DNA of 23,315 nt from RGVT01 sp037129475 (GCA_037129475.1 JBAXUY010000045.1:1-23315), one strand, 5' to 3'. Positions 6,255 through 14,734 are shown, numbered from the stretch's first letter. The notes: a model not told the origin generated them from the letters alone. A program made the numbers and translations.

Positions 6255-9092
6255 CTACGGCCGGCTCGAACCGAGGAGCTTCTCCTCCTCCTCCTCCTGG
6301 ATGATGATCCGTGGCGTCACCATCAGCATCAGGCTGTCGGTCGTGCGACCGAGGCCCACGTTCTTGAACAGCCGGTTGATGTAGGGAATCTTCGAGAGGA
6401 TCGGCACGCCGAACTCGTTGCGGCCCTCGCGAAGCCGCTTGATGCCGCCGAGGAGCACCGTGCCGCCGTCCGGCACGCTCACCGTCGTCGTCACCGTCGT
6501 GAAGATGAATTCCGGCAACTGGATCGTGGTGCCGCTCGAGCGCACCTCCTGCTCGCGGTCGGCCTTGACGCCCGTGGTGACGCCGGCACCGACGCCGGCA
6601 CCGCCTGCCACGTCGGCCTCGCCGTCGACGCCCGACTTTTCGTCGCTGCTCTTCGTCTTCGTCGATCTCGAGCCCTCGAACTGGAATTCCTCGACCTTGC
6701 CGATCTGCGAGAAGAAGGGAACGAGCGTGAGCCGCACGAACCGGCGGTCGCTGGAGACGACGGCCTGCACGTTCACGGCGGTGCCTTCGGAGAGCACCGT
6801 GATCACCGGCTGCTGCGCGGCTGCGAAGTCGCCCACCACCGGGATGACGCTGGTGACGAAGGGCCGCTGCGTCGTGTCCGACACGAATGCGTTCTGGCCG
6901 TTGAAGAGCGTCACCTTCGGCGCCTGCATGACGTTCGAACGCGTATTGCCCTGGGCGGCCTGGATCAGGAAGTAGGCCTCGATGTCGGACAGGATCGCGA
7001 AGCCGAAGTTGGCGGCCGACGTGGTCGGATCGGGGAGACCCGGCAACGACGGCACGGTGGCGCTGCCGAAGCTGTTTTGCCGAAACGGGATCGAGAAGTT
7101 GTTGCGGGCATAGGACGGCGTGTTCGTCTGGCCCGAGGTCTGCGTCGGGGCGAACACGTTTTGACTGCCGAACGGCGATAACGCGACGCCGGGATTGCCG
7201 GAGTTGTCGAGCCCGATCGTCTGCGTCCTCCCGCCCGGCTGGGCGCGGATGCCCAGTGTCGTTGGATTGGTCGAGCCGTTGGTCTGGGTGGGGACGGCCG
7301 TCATGTTCAGCGGATCGCCCACGTTCGTCTGGATGTTGAAGTCGAAGTCGACGCCGATCCGCTCGAAGAAGGTGTCGTTGAGCCGGATGAACCTGACCTC
7401 GATCGTGACCTGCAGGTCTTGGAGCCGGCGCAGCTGCACGAGCAGGTCGGCGATCTCCTCGTGCACCTCCTGCGTCTGGCTGACCACGAGGCTGAGGTTC
7501 GTGGCGAACGGCTGAATCGCCCCCTGGCCGCCGACGGTGTTCCAGGTCTGCGGGGCGACGGTGTTCTGGATGAGATCGATCAGGGACTGGAAATCCGCCT
7601 GGCTGCCGCCCACGTTCGGCGCACCGAAGGGGATCGACGGCATCGAGCCGCTGGCCGGCGGTCCGCCCATGCCGCCCTGGAACTGCGCGAGGGCGTTCGG
7701 ATTGAGCGCCGCATTGGCCGGCGTCGTGCTCGCGCCGTTGATGCCGGCCGGTGGCGGGCCCATCTCCACGGAGAGCGCGTTGCGGGTCGGGATCCGGGAG
7801 TAGCCGTCACGCAGGGCACCCGTGATGCCCAGTCCGTCGGACGAGAAGTTCGGGATCGGCAGGACGAGATCGGCCACCTGGTACGACACGGTGAAATACT
7901 GCCCCTTCACGAGTTTGGGGCTCGTGACCTTCAGCACCTCGTCACGAATGGCGTAGTCGAGGTGGAGCGGTTCGAGCAGCAGCTTGAGCGCGCTTTTGAG
8001 CGAGATCGGCTGGTCGAGCGAGATCGTCACCGGCGTGTCAGTGCGGACCGCCTCGCTCTCGAGGCCGACCATGTCGAGATGGATCGGCACGTCGGCCTGC
8101 TTCGCCAAGGCGTCGAGGACGGCGGCCAGCGGCTCGTTGCGATGGGCCGCCCGCACCTTCACGGACAGCTTTTTCTGGATCTCGACTTCCGCCACGGATG
8201 CCCGCGACCGTCCCTCCGCCTCGAGGCGGGAGCGGTTCTTCGTGAGATCGTTCCAGTCCTTGGTCTCCGGGAACGCGATCGGACCCACGAAGGGGGTGCT
8301 CAACCGGTCCGTGTCCTCGGTGTCTTCCAGAAACGCCGCCTGCTTGGTTCCGTCGATCGACTGCTGCGCGCTCAAGCGGCGCACGACCCGGCTCTGGGAG
8401 AGCAGCTGGCGGACGATCGCGTTGTCAGGCGCGAGCTGGGCCGCCTTCTTGGCGATCGCTTCCGCCTCCTGGAAGCGGCGCTCGTCGACCAGCACGTTGT
8501 ATTCCTCGACCAACATCGCGAGCCGCTCGTCCACTTCGACCCGCTTGGAGCGCTCCCGGTCGATCTGGGCTTCGACCGTGGCGTTCTTTCGGTCGAGGGT
8601 GATTTCGGCACGCCGCTTCCCCGTGGTGTCCTCGATGTCGCGTCGGGTCCGTTCGATCCGCCGCTCGAGCTGGGTGCGGGCATTGGCGGGGATCGTCTCG
8701 CCGGCCACGCGGGCGGCGATCGTATCGAGGATCGCCATGGCTTCCGCCGGCGACTTCTGGGCCACACGCTTCGCCTCGAGTTGTTTGGCCGCCACCTCGG
8801 CGGAGAGCTTTGCAATCACGAGGTCGGCTGGCACGCCCGCAGGCGCCGGAGGAGTCGAGGCAGGTGCGGCGACGTCCTCCTGCGGTTCGGCCGCTGCATC
8901 CGCGCCGGGCCGGGCGCCTGCGATCGCGGCTTCCATCACCCTGCGCGCCGCCGCCGCTTCCTCGGCACCGTTCGTCGGCGCCGGAAGGTCACCTGTGCCG
9001 TCGTCGGCAGCCCGGGCTGCGAGCCCCGCGAGGGTGAGCACGCAGAGTGCGGCAAGGCCGATCCAATCGCGGCAGTCGAAGGTGCGGACCAT
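6255..9092 (-). CDS. Secretin (GspD/PilQ-type outer-membrane channel), 945 residues
   Basis: Secretins form multimeric outer-membrane pores for type II secretion or type IV pili. The product begins with a basic signal sequence (IGLAALCVLTLAGLAARA, about residues 11-28). An Ala/Pro-rich stretch (30-90) and a charged helical, partly TPR-like region (about 90-300) follow; the latter includes VEEYNVLVDERRFQEAEAIA. An STN/N0-like domain spans about 310-400 (NEPLAAVLDALAKQADVPIH). A Gly/Asn/Pro-rich insert runs to about 500, then the secretin core about 540-930. The C-terminal signature VPDGGTVLLGGIKR (873-886) with GVPILSKIPYINRLFKN (895-911) is diagnostic. A Gly/Val/Asp-rich low-complexity segment at about 810-850 interrupts the core. 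ATG 9092 is preferred because the signal peptide starts there; a longer in-frame extension to 9308 crosses the intergenic repeats and the previous gene. No other secretion genes are adjacent. The specific system served is unknown. Confidence 0.9.
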   Translation of the reverse strand: MVRTFDCRDWIGLAALCVLTLAGLAARAADDGTGDLPAPTNGAEEAAAARRVMEAAIAGARPGADAAAEPQEDVAAPASTPPAPAGVPADLVIAKLSAEVAAKQLEAKRVAQKSPAEAMAILDTIAARVAGETIPANARTQLERRIERTRRDIEDTTGKRRAEITLDRKNATVEAQIDRERSKRVEVDERLAMLVEEYNVLVDERRFQEAEAIAKKAAQLAPDNAIVRQLLSQSRVVRRLSAQQSIDGTKQAAFLEDTEDTDRLSTPFVGPIAFPETKDWNDLTKNRSRLEAEGRSRASVAEVEIQKKLSVKVRAAHRNEPLAAVLDALAKQADVPIHLDMVGLESEAVRTDTPVTISLDQPISLKSALKLLLEPLHLDYAIRDEVLKVTSPKLVKGQYFTVSYQVADLVLPIPNFSSDGLGITGALRDGYSRIPTRNALSVEMGPPPAGINGASTTPANAALNPNALAQFQGGMGGPPASGSMPSIPFGAPNVGGSQADFQSLIDLIQNTVAPQTWNTVGGQGAIQPFATNLSLVVSQTQEVHEEIADLLVQLRRLQDLQVTIEVRFIRLNDTFFERIGVDFDFNIQTNVGDPLNMTAVPTQTNGSTNPTTLGIRAQPGGRTQTIGLDNSGNPGVALSPFGSQNVFAPTQTSGQTNTPSYARNNFSIPFRQNSFGSATVPSLPGLPDPTTSAANFGFAILSDIEAYFLIQAAQGNTRSNVMQAPKVTLFNGQNAFVSDTTQRPFVTSVIPVVGDFAAAQQPVITVLSEGTAVNVQAVVSSDRRFVRLTLVPFFSQIGKVEEFQFEGSRSTKTKSSDEKSGVDGEADVAGGAGVGAGVTTGVKADREQEVRSSGTTIQLPEFIFTTVTTTVSVPDGGTVLLGGIKRLREGRNEFGVPILSKIPYINRLFKNVGLGRTTDSLMLMVTPRIIIQEEEEEKLLGSSRP

Positions 9093-9155
9093 GGAAGAGT
9101 CCCTGGGGACGGACGAACCTGTACGGGGGGAGAAGTACCGGCCGCCGGTAACGCA

Positions 9156-9210
9156 GGTCAAGGTCAGCCCCGACCGGCGAAAATGCCCATTCGCACCGGG
9201 CAAAATGCCC
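9156..9210 (-). promoter_or_regulatory. Tandem 16-bp direct repeats upstream of a possible -35 box of the secretin gene
   Basis: Two near-identical plus-strand copies, ACCGGCGAAAATGCCC (9173-9188) and ACCGGGCAAAATGCCC (9195-9210), match at 14 of 16 positions and are 22 bases apart, about two helical turns. On the minus strand they lie just upstream of TTGACC (9161-9156), a good -35 element for the secretin gene at 9092. The -10 region at the right distance (TACTTC) is poor, which would fit an activator-dependent promoter. The second copy also contains the palindrome GGGCA-AAA-TGCCC. Regulator binding is inference. Confidence 0.45.
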
Positions 9211-9249
9211 CGTTTCCGCAGCCTGGCGTGGCGGCAGCGGCGTGCCCGG

Positions 9250-10830
9250 TCAGGCCACCCGGGGCGCCGAAAGCGCCCGCTCGACGGTGTCGAGCAGTTG
9301 ATCGACACGGAACGGCTTGAAGAGCACGAGGTCGATGCCTGCCTGGCGGGCCTTCACGATCGAGTGACCAGGGTCGTAGCCGAAGCCCGTCATCAGCACC
9401 AGCGGAACGTGCTCGAGAATCTCCTGCAGCCGGAGCAGGAGCTGGTAGCCGCTCATGTCGGGGAGCCGGATATCGGCGATGATCACGTCGTAGGCCTCGC
9501 GGCCCAGGGCGGCCCGCACCATCGACGCCGCCTCCGCGCCGTCGCGGGCGGTCTCGACGGTGCATCCGTAGCGCTCGAGCAAGGCGTGCGCCGCGGCCCG
9601 CACCTGCTCGTCGGCATCGACGACGAGAATCCGACGTCCGGCCAGGGCCGGCCGCCGTGATGCCTGCCGCGACTGTGCGTGCGCGGAACTCGGCGCCATC
9701 TTTTCGCCGACCTTCTGGATCACCTGCTTGATGTCACGTGCGTTCCGCAGGATCCGCTGCAGCCGTTCGACGACGTCGGCATCGTGGCCGATATACCGTT
9801 CCATGACATTGACGGCATCGTTGAGGATGTCGTCGACCGGCAGCGCCACGGCGCCATGGATGGCCTCGATGCTCTCGGCGGCCGTCGACGCCTTCTCGGC
9901 CACGAGCAGTTCGAGCGTGTTGAGCGCGGCAGCCACGTCGCGCGAGAAGATCTCGAGAAACTGCAGGTCCGTTTCCGTGAAGCCGCCCGGCTCGGGGCTC
10001 TCGACGTTGAAGGTGCCGATCACCTGCTCGTGAAGCATCAGCGGCACCGTGAGCGAGCTTTTCGCGCCCTTGCACCCCTCGAGATACAACGGATCCTTCG
10101 TGGTGTCGACGCAAAAATAACTTCTGCCCGTGGCGGCCACGAAGCCCGTCACGCCGTTGTGCTCGGGCCGGGCGTAGAGGATCCGGACCTCGGCCTCCGG
10201 CTGCATGCCCTCGGCCAGGAGCGGTTCGAGCCTGCCCGTCTGCTGGTCGAGCAGGCGGATTTCAACCACGTCGAACTGCAGCAGATCCTTGGCGTAGTGC
10301 AGGATGTTGCTCTTGAGCAGTTCAATGCGTTCCTGCACCGTCATGTCGGCGAGTTCCGACGGTGACAAATCGGCGAGCTTCTGACCGGCCTGATGGATTG
10401 CGGCGCGTTTCTGCTGTTCGAGGATCTCGTGGGTGACGTCGCGCACCGCGGCCACGACCTGCCGCGTGCCTCCGACCGGCGCGGCGAGGAGATGCAGATA
10501 GCGGTTGTCCTTGGTGCGGAGCGTCGCGGACACGACCTGTCCGGTCGCGACGGCCGTCTCGAACGGCCGGACGTTCGGGCCGACCACCTCCGGGCTGCAG
10601 AGCGCCTCGAAAAAACCGTGGCCCTCGGGTTTCCGTGGGCCACACCAGGTCGCGAAGCGGTCGTTCGACCAGCGCACGACGGTGGGGTCGTGCCCGGCGG
10701 CCGTCGGCGTGCCGACGTCGACGAGAACGACGCCATCCGGCAGGCCTTCGAGAATCAGCGCGGGGGCTGCGGCGGAGGCGGACGGTACACCGCCCGATGG
10801 ATGCTCGAACAATCCGCCATCATCCGCCAC
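9250..10830 (-). CDS. PAS-GAF-REC signalling protein without kinase or effector domain
   Basis: The 526-residue soluble protein has a PAS-like domain (about 22-135, ending VVAAVRDVTHEILEQQKRAA) and a linker helix. A GAF domain follows (about 165-305, with NGVTGFVAATGRSYFCVD and KSSLTVPLMLHEQVIGTFNV), then a long helical segment (about 310-375) resembling a dimerisation bundle. A C-terminal receiver (about 398-522) ends the protein. The receiver has the acidic pair at D405/D407 (VVDADE), the phospho-acceptor D453 (DVIIADIRLPDMSGY), T481 and K505 (FKPF), so it should accept phosphate. No ATP-binding HATPase domain or DNA-binding output is present. It is probably a sensor/receiver partner in a phosphorelay or a diguanylate- or kinase-controlling adaptor; this is inference. 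The start is GTG at 10830, supported by GGAGGG 7 bases upstream. It is transcribed divergently from sdhC. Confidence 0.85.
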   Translation of the reverse strand: MADDGGLFEHPSGGVPSASAAAPALILEGLPDGVVLVDVGTPTAAGHDPTVVRWSNDRFATWCGPRKPEGHGFFEALCSPEVVGPNVRPFETAVATGQVVSATLRTKDNRYLHLLAAPVGGTRQVVAAVRDVTHEILEQQKRAAIHQAGQKLADLSPSELADMTVQERIELLKSNILHYAKDLLQFDVVEIRLLDQQTGRLEPLLAEGMQPEAEVRILYARPEHNGVTGFVAATGRSYFCVDTTKDPLYLEGCKGAKSSLTVPLMLHEQVIGTFNVESPEPGGFTETDLQFLEIFSRDVAAALNTLELLVAEKASTAAESIEAIHGAVALPVDDILNDAVNVMERYIGHDADVVERLQRILRNARDIKQVIQKVGEKMAPSSAHAQSRQASRRPALAGRRILVVDADEQVRAAAHALLERYGCTVETARDGAEAASMVRAALGREAYDVIIADIRLPDMSGYQLLLRLQEILEHVPLVLMTGFGYDPGHSIVKARQAGIDLVLFKPFRVDQLLDTVERALSAPRVA

Positions 10831-10870
10831 CGAAAGCCCTCCGTTGCCGACCGGAAACGCCGTGCCTCAA

Positions 10871-10876
10871 AGTATA
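10871..10876 (-). promoter_or_regulatory. Candidate -10 box (TATACT) for the PAS-GAF-REC gene
   Basis: On the minus strand, TATACT lies about 40 bases upstream of the GTG start at 10830. The expected -35 position falls within a GC-rich palindrome (GGCGGC...GCCGCC, 10881-10896) and does not match the consensus well. A sigma-70-type promoter assisted by another factor is possible. Confidence 0.4.
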
Positions 10877-10914
10877 AATTCGGCGGCGGGCGCCGCCAAA
10901 TCGGCCCCCGGGCG

Positions 10915-10942
10915 TTGCCGCTGGAGGAGGCGAACCTATACT
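10915..10942 (+). promoter_or_regulatory. Candidate sigma-70-type promoter of sdhCAB
   Basis: TTGCCG (10915-10920) and TATACT (10937-10942) are separated by 16 bases, and the GTG start of sdhC lies 41 bases after the -10 box. This is the best promoter match I saw in the window. It is in the divergent region shared with the PAS-GAF-REC gene, whose own candidate -10 is also TATACT. Confidence 0.55.
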
Positions 10943-10983
10943 CCCCAAGGCCCGCTCCGCCCGTCTTGCACCGAGGCCACCAC

Positions 10984-11796
10984 GTGAACGTGTCCGATTC
11001 CGAACCGTCTTTCTTCACACGACACCAATTTCTGATCTATCGGCTGTTCTCGCTGTCCGGGCTGATCCCGGTCGGCGCCTTCCTGGTCGTGCACCTGGTC
11101 ACGAACGCCTCGGTGCTCGCAGGCCCCGGCACGTTCCAGTCGCGGGTCGACATGATCCACTCGCTGGGGCCGCTGCTCCTTCCGATCGAGTGGGCCTTCA
11201 TCTTTCTGCCGATGCTGTTCCACGCGACCGTCGGTTTCGTGATCATCGCTGGGGGCCTGCCCAACGTCGGATCCTATCCCTACGTGGGAAACGTGCGGTA
11301 CACGCTCCAGCGTGCCACCGGCATGATCGCATTTGCATTCATCATCTGGCACGTCATTCAACTGCATTGGATGGGGGCGCCGCTCGGCGGCGGCAAGTTC
11401 GATCCTCACCATGCATCGAGTTCGGCCGCCCTCGCCCTCCAGCCGATCGGCGTGGCGATTCTGTACGCCGTCGGCGTGTTGTCCGCGGTGTTTCATCTCG
11501 CCAACGGCCTGTGGACGCTGGGGATCACCTGGGGGCTCTGGACGAGCCCGTCGGCCATGCGGCGGGCGAGCTGGGTGAGCGTGATCGTCGGAATCCTTCT
11601 GGGTGGCGCGGGTCTCGGCGCCCTTGCGGGGATGCGGCGGGTGGACGTCGAACAGGCGAAGGTGATCGAGAACCGCATGGACGAAGTGAAGCGGATGCTG
11701 GAGGGTCGCGAGCCGGTCGGTGGGCCGGCGGTTCGTGCCCCTGCCGCATCCCCGGCCGTGCCGGTATCGGCGACGAACTCATCGGAAGGGAGCTAG
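10984..11796 (+). CDS. sdhC: Succinate dehydrogenase cytochrome b558 subunit (B. subtilis-type SdhC)
   Basis: This is the membrane anchor that passes electrons between the SdhAB head and quinone. The 270-residue product has five hydrophobic helices (about 20-40, 62-92, 111-130, 152-177 and 196-217). Four histidines, H37 (VVHLVTN), H80 (LFHATVG), H123 (IIWHVIQ) and H171 (VFHLANG), fall at spacings very close to the di-haem ligands of Bacillus SdhC. The fit supports a single-anchor, di-haem enzyme. GTG 10984 follows GAGG with 8 bases spacing; a second GTG at 10990 is possible. The tail after about 218 (an Arg/Glu helix followed by Ala/Pro/Val/Ser-rich sequence) is longer than in Bacillus. The stop lies 4 bases before sdhA, showing an operon. 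The longer in-frame upstream extension crosses the promoter and was rejected. Confidence 0.9.
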   Translation: MNVSDSEPSFFTRHQFLIYRLFSLSGLIPVGAFLVVHLVTNASVLAGPGTFQSRVDMIHSLGPLLLPIEWAFIFLPMLFHATVGFVIIAGGLPNVGSYPYVGNVRYTLQRATGMIAFAFIIWHVIQLHWMGAPLGGGKFDPHHASSSAALALQPIGVAILYAVGVLSAVFHLANGLWTLGITWGLWTSPSAMRRASWVSVIVGILLGGAGLGALAGMRRVDVEQAKVIENRMDEVKRMLEGREPVGGPAVRAPAASPAVPVSATNSSEGS

Positions 11797-11800
11797 CACG

Positions 11801-13801
11801 ATGGCCCAAGGGCGTGTTCTCGTGATCGGGGGCGGCCTGGCCGGGCTCGCCGCGACCATGCGGTTGGCCGAACTCGGCGTGGGGGTCGACCTCGTGAGTC
11901 TCGTGCCGGTGAAGCGATCGCACAGCGTCTGTGCCCAGGGGGGCATCAACAGCGTCAACGCGCTGACTCGGCAGCAGGGCGACAACGAGTGGACGCACTT
12001 CGACGACACCGTCTACGGCGGCGACTTCCTCCAGCACCAGCCTCCGGTCAAGGAGATGACCGACTGGGGACCGCGGATCATCGATCTGATGGACCGGCTC
12101 GGCGTGCCGTTCAATCGCACGCCGGAGGGGTTTCGCGACCAGCGGCGGTTCGGAGGCACACTCTACAAGCGGACCGCCTTCGCCGGTGCCACCACCGGAC
12201 AGCAACTGTTGTACGCCCTCGACGAGCAGGTGCGGCGGTACGAGGTGGAGGGCCGCGTCAAGAAATGGGAGTTCTGGGACTTTCTCGAGCCGGTGCTCGA
12301 CGACGGCGGCCGCTGCCGCGGCGCGGTCTGTCAGGATCTCGTCTCGATGAAGTTCCATGCCTTTCCGGCCGACGCGGTGATCCTCGCCACCGGAGGCTGT
12401 GGTCTCGTGTATGGTCGCTCGACGATGTCGATGGTGTGCTCCGGCAGTGCCGTGAGCCGGGCCTATCAGGCCGGCGCATGGTATGGAAACGGTGAATTCA
12501 TCCAGGTGCATCCGACGGCGATTCCCGGTGCCGACAAGTTGCGGCTGATGAGCGAGAGCGCCCGTGGCGAAGGCGGGCGGGTGTGGGTGCCGAGGAAGCC
12601 GCAGGATCCCCGGGATCCGCGCGACATTCCGGAAGCGGAGCGGTGTTACTTCCTCGAGGAGCGGTATCCCAAGTACGGCAACCTCGTTCCCCGTGACATC
12701 GCCACGCGCGAGATCTTCGACATCTGCACCACCGACGGCCTCTCCGTGGAGAAGGATCGCCTGTGCGTCTACCTCGACCTCACGCATCTGCCCCGAGAGA
12801 TGCTCGACCGCAAACTCGGCGGCATCCTCGAGATCTACGAGAAGTTCCAGGGGGTCGATCCGCGGGTCGTGCCGATGAAGATCTTCCCGGCGGTCCACTA
12901 CTCGATGGGAGGTCTGTGGGTCGACTACGAGCGATCCGCGGGTGGCGGCATGGAGGAGGGGGCCGTCCGGAACCAGCAGACGAGCATCCCGGGGCTCTAC
13001 GCCATCGGTGAATGCGACTACCAGTATCACGGCGCCAATCGGCTCGGGGCCAACTCGCTGCTGTCGTGCATTTTCAGCGGGTTGTTCGTCGCTCCGAGCA
13101 TCGTCTCGGCGAGGGAGGCCGGACGGAAGGCGACCGCCGACGAGCAGGGCCGACTGTTCGAGGCCGCGCTGCGGCGGCAGGAGCAGCGGCATGAATCGCT
13201 GCTCTCGAGACGCGGCGGGGATGAAAACCCTTACGCCCTGCACCAGGAGCTCGGCAGCCTGATGACGCGGGTGGCCACGGTGGTGCGCCGCAACGAGCAG
13301 CTTGCGGCCGCCTATGGAGAGGTCTGTGAACTCGAGGCCCGCTGGCAGCGGTGCTCGCTCTCGGACAGCGGCAACTGGACGAATCAAAACGTCGTGTTCA
13401 CGAAAGCCGTGGGCGACATGTTTCCGATCGCAAAGCTCATCATCAAAGGAGCACTGCTCCGCGACGAGTGCCGTGGCGCACATTTCAAGCCCGCCTTCTC
13501 CATGCCAGGCATCGCCGCCACGGACGCCGTCGGCAAGCGCCGCGAAGCCGAGGAGTGGTGCGACCGGTTCGAAGCGAACACCCGCAAGTGGCTCAAGAGC
13601 ACGATCGCTCGCCATGGTGCGGACGGTCACCCCCAGATTTCGTACGAAGACATCGACACCTCGCTCATCCCGCCCCGGCCCAGGCTCTACGGTCTGGTCG
13701 GTGCCGACGTGATCGAGGAGGTGTGGAAGGAACGCAGCCAGAAGGCTTCCGCCGACGGTTCGGCGACGAGCGCGGCCGCTCCCGTCGGTGCCGGAGCCTG
13801 A
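11801..13801 (+). CDS. sdhA: Succinate dehydrogenase/fumarate reductase flavoprotein subunit
   Basis: The flavin subunit oxidises succinate to fumarate, or the reverse, at the cytoplasmic face. The 666-residue protein shows the FAD-binding VLVIGGGLAGLAA (about 6-18) and the histidyl-FAD attachment region SHSVCAQGGIN with H41. It also has the active-site IQVHPTAIPG (H237), the RGEGGRVWVP loop with R260, HYSMGGLWVD with H366, and the second FAD-binding GECDYQYHGANRLGANSLL (403-421). Length and motifs match the non-classical group found with one-subunit cytochrome b anchors. ATG 11801 follows GGAAGGGAGC. It sits 4 bases after sdhC and 30 bases before sdhB. A C-terminal Ala/Ser/Gly tail follows the last conserved helix. 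Confidence 0.96.
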   Translation: MAQGRVLVIGGGLAGLAATMRLAELGVGVDLVSLVPVKRSHSVCAQGGINSVNALTRQQGDNEWTHFDDTVYGGDFLQHQPPVKEMTDWGPRIIDLMDRLGVPFNRTPEGFRDQRRFGGTLYKRTAFAGATTGQQLLYALDEQVRRYEVEGRVKKWEFWDFLEPVLDDGGRCRGAVCQDLVSMKFHAFPADAVILATGGCGLVYGRSTMSMVCSGSAVSRAYQAGAWYGNGEFIQVHPTAIPGADKLRLMSESARGEGGRVWVPRKPQDPRDPRDIPEAERCYFLEERYPKYGNLVPRDIATREIFDICTTDGLSVEKDRLCVYLDLTHLPREMLDRKLGGILEIYEKFQGVDPRVVPMKIFPAVHYSMGGLWVDYERSAGGGMEEGAVRNQQTSIPGLYAIGECDYQYHGANRLGANSLLSCIFSGLFVAPSIVSAREAGRKATADEQGRLFEAALRRQEQRHESLLSRRGGDENPYALHQELGSLMTRVATVVRRNEQLAAAYGEVCELEARWQRCSLSDSGNWTNQNVVFTKAVGDMFPIAKLIIKGALLRDECRGAHFKPAFSMPGIAATDAVGKRREAEEWCDRFEANTRKWLKSTIARHGADGHPQISYEDIDTSLIPPRPRLYGLVGADVIEEVWKERSQKASADGSATSAAAPVGAGA

Positions 13802-13831
13802 GGGCCGCAGTCACTCAACGAGGTTCACCCC

Positions 13832-14734
13832 ATGATCCAGGCAGTTTCATCAGCCCAAGCCGTTCATGACGCCGCGACGCACGCCGCTCACGGCGGTTCG
13901 GAGCCCGAGGCACCGCGCGTGATCCACGTTCGCGTGTTGCGGCAGGACGCCCCCGGCCAGGAGAGCTACTGGGAGCGTCACGCCGTTCCCTACGAGCCGA
14001 ACATGAACGTCATCAGCGTGCTCCAGAAGATCGCGGAGCGGGCCCGGGCCGAGGACGGCCGGCAGGTGGCTCCCGTGGCATGGGACTGCAGTTGCTTGGA
14101 GGAGGTCTGCGGCTCCTGCACGATGCTCGTCAACGGCCGTACGAGCATGGCCTGCTCGGCGCTCGTCGACCGGCTGCTCGAGGAGAACCCGGGAGAGATC
14201 GAGCTCCGGCCGATGTCGAAGTTTCCGGTCGTCCGCGACCTCAAGGTCGACCGCGGCCGTCTGTTCCGCGCGCTCGAGCGGGTGAAGGCCTGGGTGCCCG
14301 TCGATGGCTCCTACGACCACGGCCCCGGCCCAAGAATCTCGCCCGAAGAGCAGGAGGACGCCTATCCGCTCTCCACGTGCATGAGCTGCGGCTGCTGCCT
14401 CGAGGCCTGCCCGCAGTACACCAAGATCGAGATCGTGCGGCGCGAGGACGAGTCGGAGGCCGATTTCGAGCAGCGGCGGGCCGCCGCCCACGACCGCGGG
14501 TTCATCGGTGCGCATGCCATCAGTCAGACCGTGCTGTTCAACGGCCACCCCACGGGACGGATGATCGCCGATGAGCGGCTCGCATCGCTGACATCGGTCG
14601 GCGGCATCCAGATGTGCGGCAACGCACAAAATTGCGTGGCGGTCTGTCCGAAGCACATCCCGCTGACGCGTTCGATCGCCCGTGCCGGCCGGGCTGCAAC
14701 GGTGTGGGCGATCAAGAAGCTCTTCGACCGCTGA
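13832..14734 (+). CDS. sdhB: Succinate dehydrogenase/fumarate reductase iron-sulfur subunit
   Basis: The subunit wires electrons from flavin to the membrane haem through three clusters. In the 300-residue product the [2Fe-2S] ligands are in CSCLEEVCGSC (C86/C88, C93, C96) and C108. The [4Fe-4S] motif is CMSCGCCLEACP (C183-C193), and the [3Fe-4S] ligands are in CGNAQNCVAVCP (C262, C268, C272). There are two Cys in CSC where one is usual, so the actual first ligand is ambiguous. An Ala/His-rich N-terminal extension of about 28 residues precedes the first strand (RVIHVRVLRQD). CGAGG lies upstream of ATG 13832. It is the last gene of sdhCAB; a strong hairpin follows 20 bases after the stop. Confidence 0.96.
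   Translation: MIQAVSSAQAVHDAATHAAHGGSEPEAPRVIHVRVLRQDAPGQESYWERHAVPYEPNMNVISVLQKIAERARAEDGRQVAPVAWDCSCLEEVCGSCTMLVNGRTSMACSALVDRLLEENPGEIELRPMSKFPVVRDLKVDRGRLFRALERVKAWVPVDGSYDHGPGPRISPEEQEDAYPLSTCMSCGCCLEACPQYTKIEIVRREDESEADFEQRRAAAHDRGFIGAHAISQTVLFNGHPTGRMIADERLASLTSVGGIQMCGNAQNCVAVCPKHIPLTRSIARAGRAATVWAIKKLFDR

Noticed and set aside
5628..7181. 517-codon plus-strand frame opposite DUF423 and the secretin 3' end
   Set aside because: It spans repeat R3 and two real minus-strand genes; composition is that of antisense translation.
7419..9320. 633-codon open frame on the plus strand opposite the secretin gene
   Set aside because: It is rich in Arg/His/Leu/Asp as typical antisense translation and has no ribosome site or family signature, while the opposite strand encodes a clear secretin.
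11525..13630. 701-codon open frame on the minus strand opposite sdhA
   Set aside because: It lies wholly antisense to a well-conserved flavoprotein and has no recognisable domain; long antisense frames are expected from GC-rich codon use.
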